A stretch of DNA of 64,000 bases from Paraburkholderia sp. UYCP14C (GCF_004197395.1 NZ_SELS01000005.1:218228-282227), one strand, 5' to 3'; counted from the stretch's first letter, positions 1 to 8,543 are shown. Program-made: numbers and translations. The notes: a model not told the origin generated them from the letters alone.

Positions 1-940
1 AGATCGAGCCGAACGCGGACGCGCACGTGATCGCGCCGGCCCTGAACGCGGTCATGCCGAGCCCTTCCTGCAACGCGAGCGGCAACAGGAACGGCACGGC
101 GCCAAGACCGATACGAAACAGCGAACCGCCGATCACGCTCGCGTGAAAACTCGGGATTCTCAGCAGACGCAGATCGAGCACCGGCAGCGCGACACGGCTG
201 GCGTACAGCACATAGAGCAGCAGCAGCACGATGCCGGTCACGCACATGCCGACCGATGCTGCCGTCGACACCAGTTCGCCGCCGACCAGCGAGAGCCCGA
301 GCATGAACAGCGAAGCCCCGCTCGCCGACAGCACGAAGCCCACCCAATCGAGCCGGCCCGGATGCGGCTCGCGCGTATTGGCGATGTACTTGTTGGTCAG
401 CCAGATGCCGAGCAGGCCCATCGGCACGTTGATCACGAAGATCAAACGCCAGTGCAGATAGGTCGTGATGAAGCCGCCGAGCGGCGGGCCGACCACCGGC
501 CCGAGCAACGCCGGCACCGACAGATAGTTCATCGCGCGAATGAACTCCGACTTCGGCAGCGAACGGAAGATGATGATGCGGCCCACCGGCACCATCAGCG
601 CGCCGCCGATGCCCTGCACGAAGCGCGCGAGCACGAAGGTGTCGAGCGAAGTGGAGGCCGCGCACAACAGCGAGCCCGCCATGAAGATGCCGATGGCCGT
701 GCGGAACACGGTGCGCGAACCGAAGCGGTCGGCGACCCAGCCGCAGATCGGGATGAAGACGCCAAGGCCGATCACATACGCGGTGACCGCCAGCTTCAGC
801 GTGATCGGATCGTGACCGAGGTCGCGCGCCAGAACCGGCAGCGACGTCACGATGACCGTGCCGTCCACGTTTTCCATGAACATCGCGCACGCGACGATCA
901 GCGGAACGATGAAAGCCCCTAAAGCGAGCAGCATAGTCAT
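1..940 (-). CDS. DHA2-type MFS drug efflux transporter, partial (C-terminus beyond the window)
   Basis: Inner-membrane proton-driven exporter of the 14-TM DHA2 (EmrB/QacA) group. The minus-strand reading begins MTMLLALGAFIVPLIVAC and continues with the family features: an acidic first helix (MFMENVDGTVI), motif A after TM2 (GWVADRFGSRTVFR), motif C-like GPVVGPPLGG, and WRLIFVINVP between TM5 and TM6. About 313 residues are visible and the frame stays open to base 1. The start is ATG at 940, with a second ATG at 934; neither has a clear ribosome binding site. The gene is convergent with nothing and follows a 131-bp gap after the truncated gene at 1072. The substrate cannot be told from sequence. 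Confidence 0.85.
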   Translation of the reverse strand, partial: MTMLLALGAFIVPLIVACAMFMENVDGTVIVTSLPVLARDLGHDPITLKLAVTAYVIGLGVFIPICGWVADRFGSRTVFRTAIGIFMAGSLLCAASTSLDTFVLARFVQGIGGALMVPVGRIIIFRSLPKSEFIRAMNYLSVPALLGPVVGPPLGGFITTYLHWRLIFVINVPMGLLGIWLTNKYIANTREPHPGRLDWVGFVLSASGASLFMLGLSLVGGELVSTAASVGMCVTGIVLLLLYVLYASRVALPVLDLRLLRIPSFHASVIGGSLFRIGLGAVPFLLPLALQEGLGMTAFRAGAITCASAFGSI

Positions 941-1071
941 GACGACGGGCGGCCAGCCATCAATGGAAAGCGTCGATTATGGCATCGCGGCGGCAACAAA
1001 TGTTGTTGCGCAAGGGGATTTCGCGGCGCGCGGTCCTGGTTCTCGCGCGCGGCACGCACGCCTTTAGCGCG

Positions 1072-1728
1072 CTACGCTGACGTCAGCGACGACCAGTCGC
1101 GCTTGCCGAACACTTTCGACACCACGCCGAGCAGCCGGCCGAACAGGCCGCGCCGCTGCGCGAAGTAAAACGCGGCGATCAGCGCGCCGAGCACGCCGGT
1201 CGCGATCAGCGTTGCGGTTCGCAGGTCGTGAAGCGTGCCGTGCGCGGCGTACGCGCCGAACATCGCGAGGCCGCCGAGCGCGAACACGATTTGCGCGAGC
1301 GCCTGCCAGGTCGTGCTGACGGTGATCGCGGCTGCTGCGTCGCGCAGCAGCATGCCGCGTTGCGACAGTTGACGCACCATCACCACCGGCCCGCCAATCT
1401 GTCCGGCGGGCAGCAGGCTATTCACCGATTCGCCGATCCAGCGCGCGAACAGCGCATCGCGCAGCGACGGATCAGCTCGCGCGGCGCTCGTCGTGCCGCT
1501 CGCTGGACCTCCATGCTCAGCGTCACGCGACGGCTCTCCGCGTTTGAACAGCACCGCGATCGCACCCGCATCGAGCACGAGCGGCACCACGTGGAACGCG
1601 GCGACGACCGCGAGCCCCCAGCCGGCCGCGAGCAAGGTCGACGCCACCGAACCGAAGCCTTGCCAGGCGAGCAGGCCGACGAACAGCGTCGAGCCGATCG
1701 CCAGCAGAAGCACAGCCGCGCGACTCAT
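1072..1728 (-). CDS. UPF0104/HpnL-like membrane protein, apparently C-terminally truncated
   Basis: A 218-residue hydrophobic protein beginning MSRAAVLLLAIGSTLF. It carries the core of the lysylphosphatidylglycerol-synthase-like / HpnL group, including ARWIGESVNSLLPAGQIGG, which is the best-conserved stretch of that family. Relatives as I recall them are about 320-340 residues, so roughly the last third, with three or four membrane helices, seems to be missing; the frame stops just after GKRDWSSL. Its ATG at 1728 overlaps the TGA of the upstream oxygenase (ATGA), so it is the last gene of a three-gene translationally coupled operon. Probable role is lipid or lipid-precursor handling in the inner membrane. 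The truncation may make it non-functional. Confidence 0.6.
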   Translation of the reverse strand: MSRAAVLLLAIGSTLFVGLLAWQGFGSVASTLLAAGWGLAVVAAFHVVPLVLDAGAIAVLFKRGEPSRDAEHGGPASGTTSAARADPSLRDALFARWIGESVNSLLPAGQIGGPVVMVRQLSQRGMLLRDAAAAITVSTTWQALAQIVFALGGLAMFGAYAAHGTLHDLRTATLIATGVLGALIAAFYFAQRRGLFGRLLGVVSKVFGKRDWSSLTSA

Positions 1729-2540
1729 GCGGCGCCCTTGCCGCGCGAGGCCATCTGACGGAACACCTGGCGGAAACCGAAGTACGGGATCGCGTCCTTC
1801 ATGTTGGAAACGAAGCGGCGCCACAGCCGCATGTTCGGATCGGTGACGTATTCGAACGTCAGCGACACACGCATCTCGTTCGGGCCGGCCGGCGTGATGC
1901 GATGGCGCAGCTTGTCGCCATCGAAAAACACGAGGCCGCCCGGCGGAATCTGCACCGAGCCCGGCTGGTCCGGCACCTCCGGATTGCGCGTGTGCAGTTC
2001 GTAGTCGAGCCGGCACGACGATTCGTCGATCACGCCGAGCAGCAGCGTGTAGCGGCGTCCGTCGTAATACGAAGGATCCTAGTGCCAGCCGATATGGTCG
2101 CCCGGGCGCGTGTAGTAGTAGAGCGCGTACGCGTGCGGATCGTCGGCGGGCGACACCTGCAGCTGGTCGCCGCTCAACTGCTCGAGCCAGCCGATCAACT
2201 CCTTCGAGCGATATAGCTCGGCGATGAACGGCGCGAGACGATCGATCGTCCGGCGGCTCACACTGCCGCCCTGCTTGTGGCCCGGCAGATAGTTGCGGTT
2301 CACTTCGTCGAGCAGCGACCGCGCGCTGTGAATCAGCCGCGCGGTAACTTCCGGCGCGAGGACATCTTCCAGATAGAGAAACGCGTCCTGCGCGGTGAAG
2401 TCTTTACGCAGACGCGCGTTGTCGAACGTGCGGGTACGGCTCGCGACCGCGCGGTCGGCGTCCGGCGCGGGCATGAGTGCCACCTCGGGCGCGCCTGATG
2501 ACACAGGCGAGATCACGTCGTCCTCGGCGTGCAGATTCAT
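1725..2540 (-). pseudogene. 2OG-Fe(II) dioxygenase gene interrupted by an amber codon in the iron-binding HxD motif
   Basis: Two same-frame halves make one protein of about 270 residues. The first half starts with MNLHAEDDV (ATG at 2540, preceded by AGGGGG) and ends YTRPGDHIGWH; a TAG at 2079-2081 follows; the frame then continues DPSYYDGRRYTLLLGV to 1725. The intact reading would be GWH-Y-D, the HxD iron ligands of the cupin-fold dioxygenases, so the stop sits exactly on the middle residue and is one base away from Tyr (TAC or TAT). The distal histidine and 2OG-binding arginine region (DKLRHRITPAGPNEMRVSLTFEY) is intact. Both ends overlap neighbours by ATGA. Either a recent nonsense mutation or a sequencing error; no other lesion is visible. 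Confidence 0.8.
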
Positions 2541-3238
2541 TCGCTGGCCCCCTGTTGACTGGTTTCGCAAGCGTCGGCGGTCTCAGCCGCGAGGCGAGCG
2601 GTCCGGCGCGCGACACGCCAGTAGTCGATCACCACCCATGCGGCGAACAGCGGCGCGCCGATCGATGCGACCACTACGAACGGCGCGACGACGTTCGTCA
2701 GCGTGACGATGGGCAGCAGGTACAGCACGTCCTCCGTTTCGAAGCCGCCCACCGACGCCTGCTGCGTGCGGGCCTTGCCGACCCTATCCTCGATTCGCAT
2801 ACGCAAAAAGAAGATCAGCGCAACCGCCACACCCGCCACCGCGCCGAGCACGCGAGGCGCAAGCTTCAAAGACTCGATTTGCGTGGCACCGGCACCGATG
2901 CCCATGCCGACGAACAGCATCACGGTAACGAGCGCATCGCAGGCAAGATCGTAAAAATGACCGATACGGCTCGAGTTGCCGCCGACCGGCGCGAGTTCGC
3001 CGTCCGTGTGATCGACGAAATTCGACAGGACGATCAGAAGTGCGCCCGCCTTGGCCCACGCGAATCCCCCGTGCGCAAGGCACAGCGCGCCTGCGATACC
3101 GATCAGCAGTCGCAGCGTGGTCAAATGGTTCGGGGTAACCCAGGTATCGACAAGCGGTGTCACGAGGCGGCGGGCGAGGCGGGCATCCCACGTGCGCGGC
3201 GGCGGGACGTTGATTGGAGGCCGGGGTTGCGAATGCAC
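2537..3238 (-). CDS. CDP-alcohol phosphatidyltransferase family protein
   Basis: Integral membrane enzyme that transfers a phosphatidyl or similar group from a CDP-lipid to an alcohol. The 233-residue product carries the CDP-alcohol signature DHTDGELAP...GHFYDLACD, that is DxxDGxxA then GxxxDxxxD with all four metal-binding aspartates; the usual Arg after the Ala is Pro here. Several hydrophobic helices follow. The start is GTG at 3238, chosen because the following RLVTPLVDTWVTPNHLTTLR fits the family N-terminus; no strong ribosome binding site is seen. It is the first gene of the operon and its TGA overlaps the ATG of the oxygenase. The acceptor alcohol is unknown; association with a dioxygenase and an HpnL-like protein suggests a modified lipid. 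Confidence 0.8.
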   Translation of the reverse strand: MHSQPRPPINVPPPRTWDARLARRLVTPLVDTWVTPNHLTTLRLLIGIAGALCLAHGGFAWAKAGALLIVLSNFVDHTDGELAPVGGNSSRIGHFYDLACDALVTVMLFVGMGIGAGATQIESLKLAPRVLGAVAGVAVALIFFLRMRIEDRVGKARTQQASVGGFETEDVLYLLPIVTLTNVVAPFVVVASIGAPLFAAWVVIDYWRVARRTARLAAETADACETSQQGASE

Positions 3239-3478
3239 AGGCCGGAAATATATGCGGGATTCTGAAAGCTTGCTGTCATGCCGTACGCCTCTCTGCCATT
3301 TGCAAATTCCGTTCGTGTGTCCGTCACGCAGCGGAACTCGCCGAATCGCTGTAAAGTGCGAATCCAGTTGTGCCAGTCACGTGGAATCTGTTCGATGTGC
3401 AGTACCGCTTGCGCCTTCCGGCAGTTGGCGCGACGGTTGCTAGTCCACGACATCGACTGTCGACGCCCGCCTACGCTC

Positions 3479-3910
3479 ATGAACCGTCTTTTTGCCGCTC
3501 TGCTGTTTACCGCAGCCGCCGCGCTGCCGCTTTCTTCGTTAGCCGTGGAGCTCGACGCGCCACTGGTATGCAATGAGAGCGGCCATCAGTTCATTGCCGA
3601 TCTGATGCAGCAGCAGCTGATCAACCCGAAGCCGACGCACGTCGAAAGGAATTCGATCAACGCGTTCTCGCCGATGCCCGATGCGCATCTGACCGCGTTC
3701 GGTTTCCGCGTGTTCGCGGTGGTCGGCTTTGAAAAGGACGACCCGATGTTCCGGGTCGGCGACGGCGAACCGGTCGCGCAGTCCGCGTATGGCGTCGTCG
3801 TGTTCGGCAGCGACGACAAGGTAAAAAGCGCGCTCGAGAACGCCGGCAGCACGGCGATCATGCATCACGTCGCGCCGCTCATCACCGCGATTTTTTGCAA
3901 GCGCAGCTAG
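3479..3910 (+). CDS. Secreted hypothetical protein
   Basis: A 143-residue protein with a clear signal peptide: MNRLFAALLFTAAAALPLSSLA, with probable cleavage after the second Ala-containing motif near residue 22. The mature part has two cysteines, near its start (LVCNES) and end (FCKRS), which could form a disulfide in the periplasm. No known domain was recognised. It is divergent from the CDP-alcohol transferase across a 240-bp gap in which no strong promoter stood out. The start ATG was chosen because it begins the signal sequence; the longer frame upstream has no such feature. Confidence 0.65.
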   Translation: MNRLFAALLFTAAAALPLSSLAVELDAPLVCNESGHQFIADLMQQQLINPKPTHVERNSINAFSPMPDAHLTAFGFRVFAVVGFEKDDPMFRVGDGEPVAQSAYGVVVFGSDDKVKSALENAGSTAIMHHVAPLITAIFCKRS

Positions 3911-4010
3911 GGTTTGGCGCGGCCCAACGAACCGCTTCGATCCACCCAGGTTGGAGCTCGCAAGCCTGGGCGGGCTGACGTCTCTCGATCAGCGAAGCCC
4001 CGGCGACCAC

Positions 4011-4547
4011 TTATCCCGGCCGACGAAACCCATTTGCCACCCACGCCGCGGCGCTCGCCTTGCTGAGCTTGAAGTTCGGCGCAACCTGCACTTGCGCGAT
4101 CTGTTCGCCGAAAATATCGAGCGCACTCAACAGGGCGTACGGCTCGTCTTCGTCGGGAACGATGTCGAGCGTGATGTCGATTTCGTCGTTGCCGTCCGCG
4201 CTCGGCACGCGCACCGCCTTGTGCAGTTGCGCGCGCAGCTGCTGCTCGTGACGACGCAGCACTTCCGCCGCCGTCTTGACGAGCGTGTTGAACGCCGATA
4301 CGTCGAGCGGCTTCGGATCCTTCTTGTTGCGTCCCATCGTCCACGGTCCGACGAGCGCGGGCTCCGCCTCGCCGTCCTTGATCATTTCGACGGCCCAGCC
4401 TTCGTCGTCTTCGTTCTTGATGATGCGCGCGGTCCAGCCGTTGTCGCGCCACAAACGCTCTTCATGCACGCTGTCGTCCGGTGCGGACGAGTCGTCGGCC
4501 TGGTACCCGGTATTCGTGTCGGTCGAGGGAAAGGGCGTGTCGTTCAT
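4011..4547 (-). CDS. Conserved-looking hypothetical cytoplasmic protein
   Basis: A 178-residue acidic protein from MNDTPFPSTD to VANGFRRPG with no signal peptide or membrane helix. The first 45 residues are low-complexity and acidic; the rest (WTARIIKNEDDEGWAVEMIKDGEAEPALVGPWTMGRNKKDPKPL and on) looks like a compact folded domain. I do not recognise the family and assign no function. It is convergent with the secreted protein at 3479, with 100 bp between the stops. The ATG at 4547 was preferred over an upstream in-frame start because codon character changes there. Confidence 0.65.
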   Translation of the reverse strand: MNDTPFPSTDTNTGYQADDSSAPDDSVHEERLWRDNGWTARIIKNEDDEGWAVEMIKDGEAEPALVGPWTMGRNKKDPKPLDVSAFNTLVKTAAEVLRRHEQQLRAQLHKAVRVPSADGNDEIDITLDIVPDEDEPYALLSALDIFGEQIAQVQVAPNFKLSKASAAAWVANGFRRPG

Positions 4548-4735
4548 CACAGGTTCACTCACTTCGCGGGGCGCGAAAACAGATTTCGAACCCGCAATTC
4601 TACCTGCCCAGCCCGCTCCACCCAGCTCACTCTGACGAACGGACAAGGCGCGTTCGGAACGGCGAAACCGCCCCGCCGGGCGAAAAGTTCCATTTGCTCA
4701 GGTACACCCGTGTATAAATCCGCCTTAAATGTCAC

Positions 4736-4800
4736 AAAAAAAACGCGGCTCGAAAGCCGCGTGTAAAAATGAAAAAGACACCCTTTGGTCGAAGGGGTCA
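4736..4800 (-). ncRNA. Candidate short (about 65 nt) Hfq-type small RNA
   Basis: On the minus strand a perfect rho-independent terminator lies with no gene upstream of it: stem CGCGGCT, loop TTCG, stem AGCCGCG (4744-4761) and then eight T (4736-4743). A second small hairpin (CCCTT with AAGGG, 4781-4796) precedes it, joined by a U-rich linker. A perfect TATAAT lies at 4807-4812 and a weak TTAAAT 17 bp upstream at 4830-4835, which would start transcription near 4800. Promoter, two hairpins, U-rich linker and U-tail are the layout of Hfq-dependent small RNAs. Expression is inferred only. Confidence 0.45.
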
Positions 4801-4806
4801 ACTGAA

Positions 4807-4835
4807 ATTATAAGTGGCATCCCACCACGATTTAA
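4807..4835 (-). promoter_or_regulatory. Sigma70-type promoter of the candidate small RNA
   Basis: The -10 hexamer is a perfect TATAAT (4807-4812, minus strand); the -35 candidate TTAAAT (4830-4835) is weak, with a 17-bp spacer. It points at the terminator at 4736-4761 about 40 nt downstream and at no protein gene. Confidence 0.4.
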
Positions 4836-4836
4836 G

Positions 4837-5366
4837 GCTTTCTTCGGAAGACTGCGTTGCGCAAAACAGTGGGAATCAGCGCACACGGCGTCATCAACCT
4901 TCTGTTGCTCTCGCCGCGGAGCCCTGTGCCGCAACCGTCCGACAACAGCGCCGGGCTCGACAGCGGCTCCGTCCAATCATCGTTAAAATAATTCATTTTG
5001 CGGGCCCGCATTTACGCGATTAATTCAGATAATCGCACATTCGTAAATAAACCGTTTCAAGACGTGCAATTAAATATCTGCATAGCGACAATTACACCAC
5101 CCTGCGAATCGACAGTCGACGACACGATCACGTCGCGAATTTATTCATGGGCCTTACGGGTTGCCGTCAGCGCAATGAACGCATGGCCGCGCTAGTGACG
5201 ACGTGGACGCAGGCTCGGTATACTGCCCCGGCCGCCGTGCGACGCAGCGCAACCGCGCCGTCCGCACAGTAGCTTCGTCGCGAAGCATCGCGCTGTCTTT
5301 CAGCGCATCGCGCTTCGCCCGTGCCTCACCTTCCCATGCATGACCGGGAACGCCGACGATCGGATC
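4837..5366. other. Intergenic stretch, AT-richer than its surroundings
   Basis: About 530 bp without a convincing gene. The part around 4980-5160 is markedly AT-rich for this genome and could hold the promoter of the lipoprotein gene at 5367. Open frames here are short and have no family features. No repeat or terminator was found beyond the small-RNA terminator next door. Confidence 0.4.
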
Positions 5367-5723
5367 ATGAAAAGACCCTTCCTGCTTGTCCCCGCTGTCG
5401 CCCTCACCGCCACCCTCGCCGCTTGCGGTTCGTCCAGCGGCCCCGCCGCGCACGATGCGTCCGCGCCGCTCGTGTATGTGTCGTCGACACGCACACCTGC
5501 GTCCATCGCCGCCTGCCTCGAAGAACACCTGTCACGCGTGCGTGTCTCGCACGCCGGTGCCGCGACCGAACTCGCGGTTGGCGCCGATTCGCACAACTCG
5601 TACTTCGTCACGCTGACGCCGCTCAACGGCAGCACGGTCGTCAAGGTCGTGCATCCGGACAATGCGCCCGACGATCCGCCCGAAGAGGAAATGCGTTTCG
5701 ATATCGCGCGCTGCGCGACCTGA
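5367..5723 (+). CDS. Small lipoprotein, function unknown
   Basis: A 118-residue protein starting MKRPFLLVPAVALTATLAAC. The LAAC lipobox places the lipidated cysteine at about residue 20, so it is an outer-membrane or periplasm-facing lipoprotein. The mature domain of about 95 residues has two cysteines (ASIAACLEEH and ARCAT at the very end). The layout resembles small sugar-ABC-neighbouring or stress lipoproteins, but I cannot name the family. The start was placed at the ATG that begins the signal peptide; an in-frame ATG 27 bp upstream would add non-signal residues. Confidence 0.7.
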   Translation: MKRPFLLVPAVALTATLAACGSSSGPAAHDASAPLVYVSSTRTPASIAACLEEHLSRVRVSHAGAATELAVGADSHNSYFVTLTPLNGSTVVKVVHPDNAPDDPPEEEMRFDIARCAT

Positions 5724-5882
5724 GCGGCGCTTCGCACGGGAACGCCGTGCACGTGATGCAGGTGATGCACTGAAGGCCGACGCGCGATTTTTTTATCTCG
5801 CGCACCGGCTATTTTTTTATCCGCTCATCTGCGAATATAGCCGCCCTTTGTTTTTCGCGCGGCACGCGTGCCGCGAGTGTCG

Positions 5883-6395
5883 ATGGCATCCAGCAAAGCG
5901 CATCATGCGACCGGTTTTGCGGCCGGCATCATCGCGGCGGCGATCGTCGCGCGCAGCGGCGGCGGGCCGTTTCATCCGGGTGTGCTGCTCAGCTTCATCG
6001 CCGGCGTGGCCGGCAGCACCGCGCCGGACTGGCTCGAAGTCGCATGGTGGTCGCGCGCGCGGCGGCTGTGGATTACGCATCGCACGTTGACGCATTGGGG
6101 CATCGGCTGGCTCGCGCTGCTCGCGGTGTCGTATCACATGCTCGGACATTCGATTTACGCGGCGCCCGCGTTCGGCTTCGCGTGCGGCGGACTGATGCAT
6201 CTGCTCGCGGACTGGCCGAATCCGCTCGGCGTGCCGTGGATCGCCGGGCGACATTCGTTGAATCTATGGAATAGCGGGCACTGCGATCTGATCGTCGTCG
6301 CTGCGTCGTGGGCGGCCGCCTGGTTCATCGGCGAGCATGTGTGGCTGCATGGCGTGCATGCGTTGCCGTGGTTGCGCCATTGGCCGATCAGCTAG
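5883..6395 (+). CDS. YdjM/DUF457-type membrane-bound metal-dependent hydrolase
   Basis: Inner-membrane protein of about 170 residues. The early histidines (KAHHATGF), an aspartate (STAPDWLE) and the motif HRTLTHWG match the DUF457 (YbcI/YdjM, LexA-regulated membrane hydrolase) pattern of metal-binding residues, followed by hydrophobic helices, HLLADWPNPLGVPW, and a C-terminal helix. The reaction is not known for the family in general. The likely start is ATG 5883 (MASSKAHH) rather than an in-frame ATG 15 bp upstream; neither has a good ribosome binding site. It stands alone, convergent with the serine acetyltransferase. Confidence 0.75.
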   Translation: MASSKAHHATGFAAGIIAAAIVARSGGGPFHPGVLLSFIAGVAGSTAPDWLEVAWWSRARRLWITHRTLTHWGIGWLALLAVSYHMLGHSIYAAPAFGFACGGLMHLLADWPNPLGVPWIAGRHSLNLWNSGHCDLIVVAASWAAAWFIGEHVWLHGVHALPWLRHWPIS

Positions 6396-6433
6396 GCGCA
6401 GCGATGCATCGCGCCGCTGCCAGCCGCGCATCA

Positions 6434-7360
6434 CTACCCCCCGTTGTTGTCGGTGCGCTCTCCTTCGCGGACCTTGCCTTGCGATACGCTGCTGCCCGGC
6501 GGCACGCTATGCGTGAGCCACACGTTGCCGCCGATCACCGACCCGCGCCCGATCGTCACACGCCCGAGGATCGTCGCGCCCGCGTAGATCACCACGTCGT
6601 CCTCGACGATCGGATGCCGGGCGTTGCCCTTGATCAGCGTGCCGTCCTCGTCGGCCGCGAAGCTCTTCGCGCCGAGCGTGACCGCCTGATACACACGCAC
6701 GCGCTCGCCGATGATCGCGGTCTCGCCGATCACCACGCCGGTGCCGTGATCGATGAAGAAGCTCGGCCCGATCGTTGCACCCGGGTGAATGTCGATGCCG
6801 GTCGCCGAGTGCGCGATCTCGTTGATGAAGCGCGCGAGCAATGGCACGCCGAGCCGATGCAGCGCATGCGCGAGCCGGTGATGCGTCATCGCCCACACGC
6901 CCGGATAGCACAGCAGGATTTCGGTGATGTGCTGCGCGGCGGGGTCGCCGGTGTATGCGGCCTGGATGTCGCTGACGAGCAGCGCGCGGATGCCCGCCAG
7001 TTGCGTCGCGAACTCGCGCGCTACCGCGAATGCGCGCTCCCGCAACTCGGCGTCGGGTGTCGCGCCGAACTCGGGCAGAAAGCGCAGCGCGCGGCGAATC
7101 TGTTCGGCGAGCAGCCGCAGCGTGCTTTCGAGCGTATGGCCGACGTAGTAGTCGACCGTCTCGTCGGTTAGATCGGGCGCGCCGTAATGCGTCGGAAACA
7201 TCGCGGCACGCAAACCAGCCACGATATTCACCACGGCTTCGCGCGACGGCAACTCGCGAATGCCGAGCGGATGCCGCGTGCGATGCAATTGCTCGCGCGA
7301 GGCGCGCAGGTCGGCGACGATCTGTTCAAGGCCCCAGTTCTGGGAAGGCGCGTTGGGCAT
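6434..7360 (-). CDS. epsC: Serine O-acetyltransferase
   Basis: Transfers acetyl from acetyl-CoA to L-serine, the first step of cysteine synthesis, in the cytoplasm. The 308-residue protein has the helical N-terminal SAT domain and then the left-handed beta-helix with hexapeptide repeats (GIDIHPGATIGPSFFIDHGTGVVIGETAIIG), including the catalytic DH pair and the GNARHPIVEDDVVI loop. The length matches the longer EpsC-like form common in Burkholderiales rather than the 273-residue E. coli CysE. The start is ATG 7360 (MPNAPSQNWG). It is convergent with the gene at 5883; no cysteine synthase gene is adjacent. Confidence 0.9.
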   Translation of the reverse strand: MPNAPSQNWGLEQIVADLRASREQLHRTRHPLGIRELPSREAVVNIVAGLRAAMFPTHYGAPDLTDETVDYYVGHTLESTLRLLAEQIRRALRFLPEFGATPDAELRERAFAVAREFATQLAGIRALLVSDIQAAYTGDPAAQHITEILLCYPGVWAMTHHRLAHALHRLGVPLLARFINEIAHSATGIDIHPGATIGPSFFIDHGTGVVIGETAIIGERVRVYQAVTLGAKSFAADEDGTLIKGNARHPIVEDDVVIYAGATILGRVTIGRGSVIGGNVWLTHSVPPGSSVSQGKVREGERTDNNGG

Positions 7361-7526
7361 AAAAGACGGCGCCGTGCGGCACGCACGGTGCGAAGTGGTT
7401 GTCGAACAAAGATTACCGCGTTTTAACGCCGCTCGCGCGGCAGCGCGCGAGCGGCCCGGATTCATTGCTCCGACTTGCGTCGACGCGCGTTGGCTCGCGG
7501 CGCGACGCACACACCGTTCCCAAACC

Positions 7527-7760
7527 TCAGATAGTCAGACTGCTCGCATCGATCCATCGCACTGCCCAATCGCGCGCGTGCGCGATCGCGGCGGCTTCGT
7601 CGGAGAAGCGCAGTTCCGTGGGGAAAAAACGGTTGGCGACCAGTTCGCCATCGCTCGAGCGCGAGATCACCACATACGGTTGCCAGGATCCGTCGCCAGA
7701 GCGCGCTGGTTCGCAATTCAACAGATAGCCGCGATGTGTAAATGCAGCATCGAAGTGCAT
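7527..7760 (-). CDS. Small conserved-looking hypothetical protein
   Basis: A 77-residue protein, MHFDAAFTHRGYLLNC to IDASSLTI, preceded by a good ribosome binding site (AGGGGCGG). It has alternating hydrophobic strands (YLLNCEP, PYVVISRS, LVANRFFP) and a helix with EAAAIAHARDWAVRWID, giving a small alpha/beta look. Small proteins of this type are common in Burkholderia genomes, but I do not know a function. It is upstream of the serine acetyltransferase in the same orientation, with a 166-bp gap, so probably a separate unit. Confidence 0.6.
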   Translation of the reverse strand: MHFDAAFTHRGYLLNCEPARSGDGSWQPYVVISRSSDGELVANRFFPTELRFSDEAAAIAHARDWAVRWIDASSLTI

Positions 7761-8090
7761 GAGTCACCCGCCCCTGAAGCCCCGTAACATGTTCTCAGTC
7801 GCGCGGCCATTTGTTTGTTCGTTTTTACCGACCATGATGGAACCGCCGAAGCATGTCGCCAATTTAACCGCGCATCGATCGCAGGAGTAAGATCATACTC
7901 TGTAGAAAATACGCGTCCATTAAAAAAAACGAAATGAATCGCGTACGTCATCGCCATTCAATCGCGAGGGCAACGCCACTCGCATCGGAGCCTGGCGAAG
8001 CGCGCATCGCGAGTCCCGCGCACAGCGGCGCCGTGTCAGTCGGAACGGCTCTTGCTCCCTTCTTCGATTGTCCTCTTCAGGAGATGCACG
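7761..8090. other. Divergent intergenic region
   Basis: About 330 bp between two divergent small genes. It is AT-richer than the flanks, with an eight-A run near 7922-7929. No convincing promoter pair, operator palindrome or RNA was found, although both flanking promoters should lie here. Confidence 0.4.
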
Positions 8091-8543
8091 ATGAACAGCG
8101 CGATCAGCAAGCCCGAAAACGCCGGCACCAAACCGGACCCAAAGGACCCACGAAGCACCGACCTGCACAACGACCGCACGCACGACAGCACGGTCGACAC
8201 CGACGGCAAGAACCGCGAAGCGGCACGTCTGGCGGGCCACAGCGCGATCTCGCCCGACGAGATCACGACCAGCAATGCGACGCTCGAGAACAGCGTGCCC
8301 GAGGCGCTCGATGGCATGGCCGGCTTCGACAGCCGGGTCGGCGGCAATCATCTGCTGCTCGCGCTCGAGCCGGGCTACGCAGTGATCGACAAGGGTATGG
8401 CCGAGCCGCTCGGCGCCTACTCGGCCGACCATCAGTACAACGACCCGCGTCCGGTCGGACAGCGCCAGGATCGCGGCCGCATTCATTACGCGCTCAATCA
8501 TTTGCGACCCGCGCGCGTGATCGAATTACATCGGGTGAAATAA
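8091..8543 (+). CDS. DUF3005-like protein
   Basis: A 150-residue hydrophilic protein, MNSAISKPENAG to VIELHRVK, with a strong ribosome binding site (CAGGAG). The first 60 residues are rich in Asp, Lys, Thr and Asn and probably disordered; the conserved part includes TTSNATLENSVPEALDGM and NHLLLALEPGYAVIDKG. From memory this matches DUF3005, a family I associate with Burkholderia and relatives; no function is known. It is followed by a strong hairpin and appears monocistronic. Confidence 0.65.
   Translation: MNSAISKPENAGTKPDPKDPRSTDLHNDRTHDSTVDTDGKNREAARLAGHSAISPDEITTSNATLENSVPEALDGMAGFDSRVGGNHLLLALEPGYAVIDKGMAEPLGAYSADHQYNDPRPVGQRQDRGRIHYALNHLRPARVIELHRVK

Noticed and set aside
143-922. Long plus-strand open frame rich in Arg, His, Gln and Asp
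   Set aside because: It is the antisense shadow of the DHA2 transporter on the minus strand; composition is typical of reverse-strand frames in GC-rich genes.
7718-7957. Minus-strand frame MAMTYAIHFVFFNG, 79 residues
   Set aside because: It overlaps the start of the gene at 7527 in another frame, has no ribosome binding site and no recognisable domain.
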